From: Triglochin maritima
Lineage: Eukaryota > Streptophyta > Magnoliopsida > Alismatales > Juncaginaceae
NCBI GenBank assembly: GCA_963682175.1
Contig: OY821777.1
Span: forward strand, 4,791,501-4,855,500
Direction of reading: 5' to 3'
Length of the DNA stretch: 64,000 nucleotides
Each line of letters starts with the position of its first letter. Within the stretch, counting starts at the first letter, position 1. Under the pieces are notes generated by a model, which made no database searches, was not told the DNA's origin, and was given only the letters and a program-made list of their open reading frames with translations. The position numbers and the translations under genes are program-made. Shown here piece after piece: positions 10,977 to 22,995 of this stretch.

Positions 10977-13900
10977 TCAAATAACCATAGATTGCGAATT
11001 TGATGATCCCTTCTTTTTCCTTCTACTCGATCCATTTTTCCCCTCCTTTTTCACCTGTTCGGCACTTGGAGGTTGGGTTTTCAGCAGATGTTCATAGACA
11101 CTCTCGAACGGATTTGACTTCAATACCTGGGAGTTATACCTATTCATAAATGCTTTTCTTTCTTCCAACCTACAAAGCAAATGTGCCTATTAGTATTCAA
11201 TGAAATAGCAAAGGTATGACAAAGTACATTCTCTAGCAATTTAAGCACAAGACGGCAGATATAAGAAAACATTATAGTTGCTAAGTGAGACGAGCGGTGA
11301 GAGATACTCACAGTAAATTACGCCTCCCCTTCCAAGTTAGCTTCCCTTTGGAGGTATCTAGGGGGGCCTGGGGAGGCTTCTCTGTCAAATCTGGAAGACA
11401 ATCTGCAAGTGCAGAAAAATCATATGCTTTTACCTTCTTCTGCCGGCTTCGAACTTTCTTTTTCTGAAAAAATTGCACATAAGAGTAACCAACTGCAAAG
11501 ACAAAAGTACAATAGCAACAAACGGGAACACTACAGTACAGACGTACGTGAGAGTTAGAGGGCTTCAAGCCTTCAACCATATAGGAGAAGTGTATAATTT
11601 TCAATCGAATAGAATGCAATCTAGCTACACAATCGTACCCTACAGAAATGAAGTCTGGAGCCAACTATTCAACATTAATATTTTACAAAATAAAGACTAA
11701 CAATGGATAGTGAAGAAAGCAGAAGACCAAAGCATACATTGACTGCAGGTTCCTCCAAAAAAAGGAAGAAGGTGATATCCTAGCAAACAGTAGCATAAGT
11801 AGATTTTAAAAGGCCAGTAGGAACCTTGATCGACTTTTTAGCTCCTAAAGAAGCAACAACATCCTGAACCTCTGCAAAATAATTGATAAGGGAAGACATT
11901 CAGATTTACCTTGTGAAATAAATAATGTGCTATAATAAAATTATGTTCTACAGAAAAATAATGCAGCAAATAGATTCTCGTAAATAGTGTAGAATAGAAT
12001 GACATAAAAACCAGTAAAAAATAAATAGGTACAGTATTTATTCTACAACGAGCCTGCAACCTAACAGCCATTAGTTGTTCACAACGCTAGCAAATGCTTC
12101 AAGCAAATCTACAACTGTATTCTGTATTCATAAGAATGAAAAATATATATTAAGCTATTAAAAAATCTTGAATGCCAACCCTTCAATTGATTATTCAATT
12201 TATACATCAATTAGTTTGTAATTAAAGGATTTATTGTTGTTATTGTCATAATGTCATGTAACACCACAGTGAGGTGTTGTTGCTATAGACTCAAGAGTGT
12301 ATCTTAAAACGATATTGTGTTGTTATTGATTAAACGGCAAACAATTGCCAAAATAGGAAGCCACTAAACCGTTGCTAATCGTCAAGTGCCACCGAGTAGA
12401 TTGTTCATTGGGATTGCGTTATAGAAATGATGAGCATCTCAATTTTATAATTTCCAGATTAAGTCAAATTTAAAGTTCAAGTAAAAAATCCAAAGTTCAA
12501 GTCAAATTTATTACGATTTTGTTGACTTCACACTTTTACAAAAAATATTGTAGAAATTCACATGAAAGCCCGGATTAATTTTGATCATTGTCTACCGTTC
12601 ACCATGAGTTTTTTAAGAAGTTCGGTCCAACATCTAGAACACTTCAAAGATCCATTTGATTGTTTCAATCTTTCACAATTTCAAAGCTGAGCGCACTAAA
12701 ATCAACTTGAACAACACAAACAATTATATCCTAAATTTATCAAATCAGCATGCTTCACAAAAATGGAATGGAGGTGCTTCGATAAAGTGAAAAACAAATT
12801 GGTGAGCATGTATTTAGTGACTTACTTGAATAAAACTGAATTTTCTTCTGAACCTTTTGCAGTTTCTTCTTGGAGTTCAGTTGGTGATCCTTTTCTTCAT
12901 TGCTATTTTTGAACAAAGAAAAAAACACAAACTTGACAGTTCCATAAATGTGAAATTTGAGCTAATGTGGTATTGAAGTAGATAAATTGTGTTGAACCTT
13001 ATCAGTGCCTCTCCATGCCCCTTCTTTGTAGCTTTTTTCGAACCAGATCTGCATGTATAATACATGTTAGACAACCAATAAACAAACCATAGGTAATTTG
13101 CTGCAGTCCACAGGCCACAAAGTTACACACAAACTTCAACCACAAACACTTTTTAGCCACTAATTAAGATTACAATGGTATAAAGCTTTCCTTCTGAAGG
13201 GCGACCATCACCCAAGGATCTAGCAGTGTTGGCATGTTAACGTAAAATTGGAGATAAAATAACAATTTCATTGTATAAACAAAAGCAAAAGATCATAAAA
13301 AACGATATCAGATTTATTTTCTCAAAAAATCTAGCCGGACACAGTATCTTTTAATCCAAACATTGGATATGTTGACATTGTGACAACAGTCAAACTACTA
13401 GTCAAGTGCTGACATGTCAAATTTATATTCTCTTCTTTATCAAGAATAAAAGTTTGCATCTCATAGTAGTAAGTGCTTATAAATCTTTTGCAGCTGCTGC
13501 AGGGCATCACCCAAATCCAACTGAATCAAACCCAAAAGCTAATCTGCTAGTTTCCTTTGAAATGTGTTAAATATTATTATCAAAATCACATGGAGAAGTG
13601 AAACTTGAACTTATAACAAATAGAAGAAGCCGACATGTTTGAACCAATGCACTATAGTCAACTATTGCTTTGCAATGGAAAAAATATATTAAATACACAA
13701 TGTGGTCATGTTGAATAGTAGTATTGATACTAAGTGAAAGTTTGATGGCGGTACAAGGAGAAACAAAATCTCTTTGGTTTATGAAACATAGGAAAGGGCA
13801 CTATAAAGCCTGCAAAGGACTAACGACTACATGAATTTCCACTAATTTCTATGCCCCAATGTTTGTTCATTTCCACTGTGTCAAAGATTAAGTTGTTTTT

Positions 13901-14662
13901 TGACATTTGGAGCATCATGGACTATATCAAAGGACTATTTAAACGATCTGCATTCTTTTATTGTGAGATCACAGATGGTTAGTTGCATTTGCATCATTTG
14001 GGTCAATTGGAAACAACCTCACTGTTTTACAGTGGTAGGGTTGCGTACATCCGACCCCCTCCTACCTCGCTTAGGCAGGAGCCTCTTCTGAGGCATTGGG
14101 GTTATGTTGATGATGATTCTATGCCCCAATGTGAACAACTCCTAATTTCTTTCCTTTGTTTGTTGTTGATATGTTGATACGAGACAAAAGGCCGACCATG
14201 CAACTATATGCATCTTGACATTCAAAAAACCATTAAAAACCAAATAAGCTGAACTCTACTTGATCTCAATGCATAGGGAAAAAACGAGAATCATGGAGCA
14301 ACTAACCCAACACCGAGAAGATTGGAATTGGACTCTAAGACAATAAATCCAAATTCACCATTCAGAAATTTCCACTACTTCCATGAAATGCCAAAATGAG
14401 ATGTTTACCTTCCTTTAAAGATTCTAATGAGTTTAGAATTTCCATCTAATAAATAATAATGAGGAGCTTAACAGCCAATATGGAAAGAAATTGCCTTAGT
14501 TAACTTCATAAGATACGCTCAATACTCAACACTCAATAGGCACACTTCACGCATCACACAGGCTATCACATGAACCCAAACCATGAAAAATTCAATAATT
14601 CCAGAAAACAACATTGTTCTTAATTCTTATTTGCACGAGTATGTGAATGTCGGAGCAGTAGC

Positions 14663-14719
<57 letters not shown>

Positions 14720-14903
14720 CATATATGTTTGATCGGTGCATTAGCAAAAAATTCAAATATGTTTGACATAAATATGTTTGATGTTGACATTTTGATAACT
14801 TTTGTTGGTACAAGTTGGTACAAGGATTTCAAGTATACGGGATGACTGCCAACTAAGCTATGAATCACATTATATGGCCTCACCTCAGATTGGCCAATCC
14901 CAT
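10977..14903 (-). CDS. SLX9-like: SLX9-like ribosome biogenesis protein
   Basis: Six coding exons splice in phase on the minus strand: 14903-14884 (MGLANL), 13048-12998, 12902-12826, 11871-11825, 11463-11312 and 11169-10977, giving about 179 residues. Family landmarks are KKKLQKVQKKIQFYSKVQDV, VASLGAKKSIKKKKVRSRQK, a KAYDFSALADCLPDL box, and the C-terminal SNPFESVYEHLLKTQPP followed by a lysine/serine-rich basic tail. Plant SLX9-like proteins (FAM207A/Slx9 family) are small nucleolar factors for 40S pre-ribosome maturation and export. Exon 1 is only 20 nt but its phase fits exactly and its donor is gtgagg. A 5-codon upstream ORF lies in the leader. The start sits about 2.6 kb from the inositol-transporter start, in divergent orientation. 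No lesion was seen. Confidence 0.85.
13981..14120 (+). mobile_element. SINE fragment (plant tRNA-derived type)
   Basis: The block ggaaacaacctcactgtttt, then ggtagggttgcgtacatccg, then ccgcttaggcgggagcc-like sequence (here tcgcttaggcaggagcc), then gcattggggttatgttgatga matches the widespread 3' region of plant SINEs. It ends in a TTG/GATG-rich tail. It lies in an intron of the SLX9-like gene, opposite to the gene. The tRNA-like head is not clear. Confidence 0.55.
14666..14715. repeat. (TA)n microsatellite, 50 bp
   Basis: Uninterrupted alternating AT in an intron of the SLX9-like gene. It is likely length-polymorphic. Confidence 0.98.
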
Positions 14904-14919
14904 TGTAAGAACAAGGTGT

Positions 14920-14934
14920 CTATCTCCGTGGCAT
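14920..14934 (-). promoter_or_regulatory. Minimal upstream ORF in the SLX9-like leader
   Basis: ATG CCA CGG AGA TAG (Met-Pro-Arg-Arg-stop) lies 16 nt upstream of the chosen start codon, within the predicted leader exon. It could dampen initiation or permit reinitiation. Whether it is in the mature mRNA depends on the predicted acceptor near 14967. Confidence 0.45.
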
Positions 14935-15481
14935 CCGAAAAGAGGTTTCGAAGACTGAATCTGAATTCTGAAGTTGCAAAAAAAGAAGAAACAAATAAGA
15001 GATCGAAGTTAGATCTGGTAAATTAATAAACCCCATGCAAACGTTTCAAAGCATTACAGGAGGACAATAAGACATTCCACAGCTGACCATATCAAAACAG
15101 TAGTCTCTTCAGATTTGTGAAGTATAAAAGAAACCATAGATGTATGAAGTAACTAAATTCTAGTATTAGAAATTTGACATTCTAAAATCTACCAGCTTCA
15201 CAAAATTTTAAAAAAAATGATCCAAACTTATTCGACCTAAAGTTCTCAGGTATAGCAGCCTAGATTTCACCCATTCAATAGTGAAGACCTGCAAATAAAT
15301 TTAGCTAAAAACCAATAACAATGTTACGCTAACATGTATTCACTTATTGGCAACCCTGCTTTAGTAATTTTAGGAATAAGAATGAAGAACTGCAACGTTT
15401 TTGCATAATGAGGACAACCCAGTACAACTATCAATTTAATTATTTATACATTACTCTCAAACTGTGGCATGAGTAAGAATA

Positions 15482-15566
15482 TCTCAATTTGTGTGTTCCA
15501 TCCTTGCGCAGGGGCCATGCTAATCTTCTATGTAGAGTTTCAATTTTATATGATGTCTCTTTGAAT
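15482..15566 (-). pseudogene. U6 snRNA pseudogene
   Basis: The minus strand reads GAAGATTAGCATGGCCCC then TGCGCAAGGATGGAACACAC then AAATTGAGA, preceded by AGAGACATCATATAAAATTG. This is colinear with U6 from the 5' hairpin to the 3' region. The AGC triad and internal stem-loop are intact, but the ACAGAGA box is ACATAGA. There is no T-run terminator and no U-snRNA promoter (USE plus TATA) at proper spacing, so it is judged non-functional. Its 5' hairpin is fused to a second, opposite U6 half. Confidence 0.8.
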
Positions 15567-15595
15567 ATATCTGATAAATTTGGAACGATACAGAG
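15555..15595 (+). pseudogene. U6 snRNA 5'-half pseudogene, head-to-head with the minus-strand copy
   Basis: These 41 bases align without gaps to the first 41 nt of plant U6: gtctctttgaatatatctga then taaatttggaacgatacaga then g. I count about 33 identities by eye. The copy stops right at the ACAGAG box and continues into unrelated sequence. It shares the 5' stem-loop bases (15555-15566) with the minus-strand pseudogene, making a palindromic pair. Confidence 0.7.
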
Positions 15596-16470
15596 TAAAA
15601 ATATCAAGAGGTAAAATACTGCCAAGTGCCCAATAAATGTTACTGTGCCTTTTAATTAGGCACCTACATAAGTTTTTGTTTAAGCAGTGTACAGTAGATC
15701 TAAAAATGGGTTGTTCGGGTCATAACCAACCTGTTCAGACAGGACCTGTCAATTACACAAGTTCGACCTGAAAAAGGTCTATTTACTGAATGGGTTTTGC
15801 AAACTCAAAATGCCAAAAGATCTATTCAATTAACATGTTAGCGAACTCGACCTGTCGAAGCTGTTTATAGTGACATGGTAAGAAATGTTTGCAAACTCAT
15901 TTAGAACACTTGTTTTACCGACATTTCAAGACCTGCTTAGGAAACTATTTTGTAACAACAACCCATGTGAGCACCATTTTGTAATAACCACTACTTGTAA
16001 ACAAGTAAACTGGTGTATCTTCGTCACTTCAACTATACACTTCAAGCAAACAAACAAACATAAATAAAAATTCATAATAAACTGAAATACAGATGCGATA
16101 GTTCATAACATCACAACAACAACAACAAAAAACAAATTCGGGAAATCTACATTTCAGAAAACCACAATCCGGGGCATTGATACACAGCGAATCCAAATTT
16201 CGATCATTATAGCCGCATAAAAAGCAGTTTTTGAGTAAAACATGCAGATACAAAGTTCGAACTTTAAAAAGAACATATTATTGGGGAACAAAATAAAATA
16301 AATTTAACTTGATCTGCGTCAATGTGAGCCCAAGAAAAGGAGATCGACCTGGGAGAGTTTGGAGATGGAGGGTTGCGTGGTCTGAGCTTCAAATGGTAGA
16401 GTGGGGAGAAGAGATGGAATTGCTAGGATTAGGGTTTAAGGGAGAGGTGAAATCGTGAGACGGTGCGGGC

Positions 16471-17504
16471 GCAGATGTTGGATTATTCGGGTTACTCGGG
16501 TTTGGGTAACTGGATTGGGTTGGGCCTTCGTAAGGCAGTCGTCAGAAGTCTGAGACTCTACAAGATTGTTAGATGAGAGAACGTGCCAAGAAGTTGGTAC
16601 TTTTCGCCAGTTTATGCATGTTGTGGAACCTTAAGTGAGATTATGCATGTTGTGGAACCTTAAAAGATATATGTGTTATACGTTCAACAGCAAATAATGA
16701 TTTGCACCAAAAGGTAAAAGGCAAAGGGAAAGGTAAAGTTAGAAATACTATTTAACTATATTAATCATGTTGAATAGCAATTGGATTACTCTTCCTAATC
16801 TATCTTCCTTACATGTGGAATTATATATCACGAAACGTAGTTCGTATACTGTGTTCTCAATTAGTTAAGATTCAAACTCTGAAATACATCCACAAATATT
16901 TGCCTACTTAATCTTGAGAATTCGGGAGACACTTGTTATTTACTATAGTGAACGTTGTAGAAGATAGTGAGAACACTTACCAAGTGATAGAGTACCTTTT
17001 ATTATTCGCACTAATTAAGTTCACTAAATGCCCCTCAAAATGAAGGATTAGTATTACTAGTTTACCACCTAATTAATTTTTCTTTTTCTGAAAGCTTCAT
17101 GATCTTAGTTTAACCTCAAACATGCAACTGATCACATCCAAGGAATCAATATCTAGTCTTAGCTAATATAATATTAAAGATCTGCCGATTAAGTTAACCT
17201 CATTTGGTTGTTGGAGAGGATGACTTGCTAGAATTCTACTTTTGTTATAGTCCAAAATTGAAGACTAAAAATGCTGTGGAACCCATATAACCTACATAAA
17301 TCATACGACTATACGAGTATGGGAAAAGGAATGGAGTTGTCCCTTCCAATGGGGTCTAGATGTTAGAACCTAAACCCTATTTACTGGACTAATCAAGTTA
17401 AAGGGTGTTTTGATGCTAATTGGGTGTTTAGTGATTTTAAGGGAAGTGGAGGTGTGAGTGCAATTTGCACAAATCTTATTGGTGTTGTGATTTGGTGGTG
17501 AGAG
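16471..17504. other. Divergent intergenic region between the SLX9-like and inositol-transporter genes
   Basis: It should hold both promoters, but I could not single out convincing core elements. A short tandem duplication, ttatgcatgttgtggaacct, occurs at about 16612 and 16643. Confidence 0.4.
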
Positions 17505-20500
17505 ATGGAAGGAGGTGTGCATGGAGGAGCAGATGCCTCTGCTTTCAAGGAGTGCTTCTCTTTGGCTTGGAGGAATCCTTATGTTCTTCGTCTTGCCTTC
17601 TCTACTGGAATTGGTGGCCTTCTCTTTGAATATGACACTGGTTCTTTCTCTCTCTACAACCTCTATCTTTCTTAATTTCTCTCTCATGCATGGGTTAATT
17701 CTTAACTTGCATGGTTTTGACTTCTGTTTTGTTGGTTCTCTGAAACGTGTTCTTAATTATTCTCTTCCTGAAGTGTTGCATGAATTCTGAATCTGTGATT
17801 ATATTATAGAACTTTTATATTCATGTTAAAAAATTAAGAAAAAAATCCATAAAAGGATATTTTCAGATTAGAAGCTTTATTATTAGAGAGATGTATCATA
17901 TATGGTAGTTGGGAGTTGGGACTGGCCAATAACAAAATTGTTTTTCAGAGTTTTGTTTCTCTTTTAGTTGGAAATGGTTTTCTGATTTATGATCCCTTTC
18001 TAACAGCTTGTATTTTGTTTTATGATTTGTTTTTTTAGTAACAGTAAATGGGTCTTTTTTTGCTCCACTGATCCATCATATAGTGTTGCATGGATTCGAT
18101 CTGAATTTGTGGATGATCAAAACTGATACTTTTGTTTAAAATGTCCAAAAAAAACCCATAAGAAGGTAACCTTGGGCTTTGGCATAATTTAACAACGATA
18201 TATTAGAAGATAATTTATTGGTGAAAAATATATGTAAATAAATGTTTTGAGATGTACAAACATAATTGCCCAATGCCCAGTAGCAAAACTGTTTAACAGA
18301 GTTTTCTTTCTAATTTAACCTTGAAAGTAAAATTGACATATGATTCATACTAAATTCTAACAGTATATAATTTTTTTATAATTTTGTTGTTGTTTAAATC
18401 TCCTTAATTCCAGTGATCCTCCCTCTGAAATGTCATGGAAAACAAGGAAACCACTAAAAACATCTGAATGACAGATAAATGTTTGCTGGTTTTTGTCCTT
18501 TTTCTCTACTCCATGCAATAAAAGGTGCGTGCTACAAAATAAATCATGTGTATGCCACGAGCTAAAAAATAAGAATAATAGTCACGATCTGTTTGAAATT
18601 TTACCTGCATATACTTATATTTATGGAGATGACAACAACGTTGAGATCATCTCATCTCATCTCATTGCATGCATGTATTATTAAGCTTCTAATTGTTGGG
18701 ATAATTAGAGTTGAAAACTAACTTACCGATATGGAACACCTTGATTTGGGGTTCTAATTTCCAAACATTATTTACAAACCCCCCAACTTCATGAACTCCT
18801 TTATTTGTTATTAAAATTGAAGCTCGAGAGTATACAGCCATCTATTTGTGCCGTTGCATACGACAACTAAAATTTTATTTTCCATAAACGTGATGATTTC
18901 ATTATAATGACAGTTGAAAATTTCAAGTGTTACCGTTCCAAAACAAATTGATTTACAATTATATTGTTGAAATCCTACCAGCCGGTTCCTATACTTTTGT
19001 TGTTCATGCATAGACTCGTTTGGTCATTTGTTCTGCTTTTGTAGGAATTATTTCTAGTGCACTGCTCTACATTCGCGAGGATTTCAGCTCCGTCGACAGG
19101 AAAACATGGCTTCAGGTTCCCAAATTATCTTCCTACTTTCTTTTTTCATGTTGATATTGCAATCAGAGTGCTAAATTATGCATTCAGACAATGCTATCAA
19201 GAAGTCCATTAACAAGTACCAATTGAAAATCATCGACCAATGCTGACAACAATCATGTCATGTTCGATTGCGTACCTTGTAGGAAAGCATTGTCAGCACG
19301 GCGGTCGCCGGCGCTATAATTGGAACAGCATTTGGCGGTTGGACGAACGATAAATTTGGTCGAAGAATCTCGATATTGGTGGCAGATTTCCTCTTCTTTA
19401 CGGGATCTATAGTAATGGCCACGGCTCCCAACCCGTCTCTCCTCATCGTGGGTCGAATACTTGTAGGCCTTGGTGTTGGTATGGCTTCAATGTCAGCTCA
19501 TCTCTATATTTCTGAGGCTTCTTCTACTAGAGTTCGCGGTGCATTAGTGAGCGCCAATGGTTTTCTCATAACTGGAGTCCAGTTTATCTCATCAATCTAG
19601 CTTTCACAAAGGTATATGTCTCTATTACCACCTCAAGAAAAAATATTGCAAATTTTCAAATAGCAATTTTTTTAGCATAAGTAGACTAAGTAGTTGCCAT
19701 TATTTGATTGTTTTTTTCTGTACAGGCTCCTGGAACATGGAGGTGGATGCTTGGGATTGCTGGACTTCCAGCTCTGTTACAATTCATATTGTTGTTCTTT
19801 CTACCAGAATCACCACGATGGCTCTATCGAAAGGTTTGTTGCCTAGTTCATATCTGATCTGAATTCAATGTTGTTCTTTCACCTTAAACTGATCTGATTT
19901 AAGTTCAGAAGCACATAATCATTGACATTGACTTGTGGTTTCATCAGTATATAGATCAATTTGTTTTTTTTAATCTCACTCATTCTCTTCTTTCAGTAAC
20001 CAATAAGGACCAATTTTGGTTGTGCTGTGAAATTGTTGGTAAGACTTGTATCTAACTGTTTATCATTATCTGATAAAAGCTTACTTCGGTTTTGTGAATT
20101 TTTATATGATTGGAGCTCGTCATGTCCTATCTCATAATATTTTCACAATAAATTTAAGGACCCATCTCCAGGCCGAGATTAAGGCTAAGCTGATATGTTA
20201 CGCATGCAATCTACTGGACTGCATCAGCTTCCTAGTAGACCGTCATGAACGGACTTTTAAGTGCGTAAATTTGAAGTTAGAGTGGTAGTAAACTCGTAAC
20301 TGTAGCTGCAACCTAACATATATAGTTTTAGCATTATTAGTTGTAGTTTGTTTTTATCTGAATATTATAATTAAAAAAAGGAAAAATTACTTGATTTGTT
20401 AAGAAGTAAGTTGTGGGTAGAGGTAGGTGTCGGCTCGATCCGTTTAAACAAACGGACAGACCCAGGTGGCCTGACCCGTTTGTTCGAAAGAACAACAGAC

Positions 20501-22995
20501 AGGTCTGACCCGGCCTGTAACCCACTGGACAGACGGGCCAAACCAGGCCCAACCTCCCTAAAATGGGTCGGGTCGGAGCCTGACCCGTTTAGCTTTACAA
20601 GCCCGCCCCTAGCTGGCCCGGTCCGTTATCCACATGTAGTTGTGGGACTCAAATTTAGTTTGCACACATGTGGAACACAGTTGTTCTACGTTTTGGTCCA
20701 TGTCAGATTGATTGTGTACTTGTATTTTCAGTATTTACCTTTGTGTACGTTGTATTTCAAAAAAAATTACTCGTATATTTTCAGACTCAGTTGCAGTTTC
20801 TATTAGAAATTTTACAAATTATGTCTTATAAAATAATAATAAAAATTGATGTAAATAACAAAAAATTAAAGTAAAAAAAGACAAAAAATCTGGGACACCT
20901 TCGCTTTTTTCCAACCCTCTTTTCTCCTTTTTCTCTCTCCCTCAAACTCTCCGACCTCCGGCAACAGTCCATCGGTCTATCGACACGCGACAAGCGCGAG
21001 GTTTGGATCTCGTTCCATGGCGCCGACGCCGTGGTCAGCCGCACCAGCGAGGCAAGCCTTTTGCCCCGTCTGGCCAAGTGGGAGACGTCGGAGGAGGTGG
21101 CTTCCAAGATCATGCTCCGGATAGAGTGCTACTTCTACAACGCCACCTTCACGCTCGGCATCGGCGAGCCCAACCTCGCCGGGAAACCTAACCTGGAGTA
21201 CGACCTCGTGTGCCGGCCAGCGGAGGTAGACGGGCTAAAGAAAAGTCCGGTCGTGAAGGACAATCCGGAGAACGAGACGGTGTTTGGGATTTTTCCCTTT
21301 TTACTTTTTTTTGTTATTGACATTAAGAATATCTATTGTATTATAGAGCGTTATTTTTAAAATTTCTAACATAAACCGTTACTGGGTGAGTCTGACAAAC
21401 GAGGTGTATACAAGCGAAAAACTTAGATCCTATATGCATATAGGTAAATACCAAAAACATGGGCACATCCGTGCATGTGACCAATTATGACATGTTTAAA
21501 GTGCACGAAACCAATTCACCCATCACCGAATATGTATTTTTGATTCCCAACCATGGAGTTGATGTTTAGACATTAATTTGATGTTGAAATTTTGAGCAGA
21601 AAAGAGAAGAAGAAGAAGAGAGAATTCTAAGAAACATTTACCCTCCTCATGAAGTAGAAGCCGAGATCCAATCCCTGAAGGAATCAGTAGAAAGGGAGGT
21701 CAAAGAAGAGGGCTCATCTGAAAAAATTAACTTCACCAAACACTTAAAAAGCCAGACAGTCAGAAGAGGTCTAGTTGCAGGAGTTGGTCTCCAGGTCTTC
21801 CAGCAATTTGTAGGCATAAACACAGTCATGTACTATAGCCCAACCATAGTTCAGCTTGTGTATTTCACGTCGAATCAAACTGCATTGCTTCTTTCGCTTA
21901 TAACCTCCGGTCTCAATGCGTTTGGCTCGCTTGTCAGCATTTACTTCATAGACAGGACAGGAAGGAAGAAGTTGTTGATCACAAGTTTGTGTGGAGTCAT
22001 CATGTCGCTGGCAATCCACTCTGCTGCTTTCCACGAGACGTCAACACATTCTCCGCACGTCATTCGGAATGAAACTGCACATTTTTCCGGTTACAGTTGC
22101 CCGGATTATAGTCAAACGACATCTACTTCGTGGGACTGCATGAGGTGCCTGAAGGCTTCCTCTCCTGAATGTGGCTTTTGCGCTTCTGCAACTAACAAGG
22201 TGAGCCATTGAGTCACTTGCTTCATATTTCTATGACTGCAAACGATAGCATTAACATAGGCACAATAAATTAGTGGTATTGACTAATTGAGTAATAAGCA
22301 GACATAGGTACTTGTATCAAAACAGATAGAGATTTCCTATGGATATGAAAAATGTAAGCATATCCAAATTTGAAAGATCTAGAGAGAATGCGAGTAAATA
22401 AGATCTTATAGATGTTATTCCCTCAGTCAATTTTTTTAAACTCGAACTTTAATGCAATCGATTTTCAAACATCCACCAACACCAACGCGATATATTTGCG
22501 ATGCAGCTTTTTGCCGGAGCATGTCTGGTATCAAACTCAACAGTGAAGGATGTGTGCCATGGAGAACACAGGCTATGGTATACCAAAGGGTGCCCAAGCA
22601 ACTATGGTTGGTTGGCACTGGTAGGACTAGCACTCTACATCATCTTCTTCTCCCCAGGAATGGGCACTGTCCCATGGTTTGTCAACTCTGAAATCTATCC
22701 TTTAAGGTTCAGAGGGGTGTGTGGAGGGATTGCTGCAACTGCAAACTGGGTTTCCAATTTAATTGTGGCTAAGTCATTCCTGTCTTTAACTGAAGGCATT
22801 GGGACTTCATGGACATTTCTTATATTTGGTGTCATATCTGTGGCTGCCCTTATGTTTGTGTTGGTGTTTGTGCCTGAGACCAAGGGGTTGCCCATTGAGG
22901 AAGTGGAGAAGATGTTGGAGCAGAGGAGCATACACTTCATGTTTTGGAAGAAATCGCACAGCAAACATAATGTTCATAAGAGTTCAGATGTTTGA
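17505..22995 (+). pseudogene. INT2-like: Inositol transporter (INT2-type MFS), frameshifted
   Basis: Six exons are recognisable: 17505-17640, 19045-19115, 19283-19611, 19726-19833, 21600-22199 and 22507-22995. They encode an MFS inositol transporter: MEGGVHGGADASAFKECFSL at the start, [50 protein letters not shown], and [19 protein letters not shown] near the end. A cysteine-rich extracellular loop (CPDY, CMRCLK, CGFC, VCH) places it in the INT2/INT3 group, which are plasma-membrane H+/inositol symporters. Exon 3 is 329 nt where phase requires 336. Seven bases are missing near 19589 between QFIS and INLAFTK, giving an immediate stop. Conserved glycines are also changed (GLLFEYDTG for GYDTG; GVQF for GGQF). 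Intron 4 (1.77 kb) contains inserted GC-rich sequence. Likely a pseudogene; a sequencing error cannot be excluded. Confidence 0.8.
20895..21291 (+). pseudogene. GC-rich captured coding fragment inside inositol-transporter intron 4
   Basis: An open frame of about 130 codons runs through a sharply GC-rich island with C/G at most third positions. Readable parts are REVWISFHGADAVVSRTSEA, RLAKWETSEEVASKIMLRIE, CYFYNATFTLGIGEPNL and LEYDLVCRPAEVDGL. Composition and codon use differ strongly from the flanking AT-rich intron and from the host gene. It ends abruptly in T-rich sequence after about 21288. It looks like a transduplicated piece of an ordinary gene. I do not recognise the family and assign no function. 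Confidence 0.45.

Larger units (their letters stand above)
14884..16450 (-). promoter_or_regulatory. 5' leader of the SLX9-like gene with a 5'-UTR intron
   Basis: A non-coding first exon ends at a CAG|gtcgat donor at 16349. It contains aaaccctaatcctagc (about 16426-16441), the motif common in plant ribosome-related 5' leaders. The second leader exon probably starts near 14967 after ttcag and contains the start codon at 14903. The intron between them (about 1.4 kb) carries the U6 pseudogene pair. Confidence 0.6.

Noticed and set aside
15482..15566. Functional U6 snRNA gene
   Set aside because: The ACAGAGA box is mutated, and the T-run terminator and USE/TATA promoter are missing.
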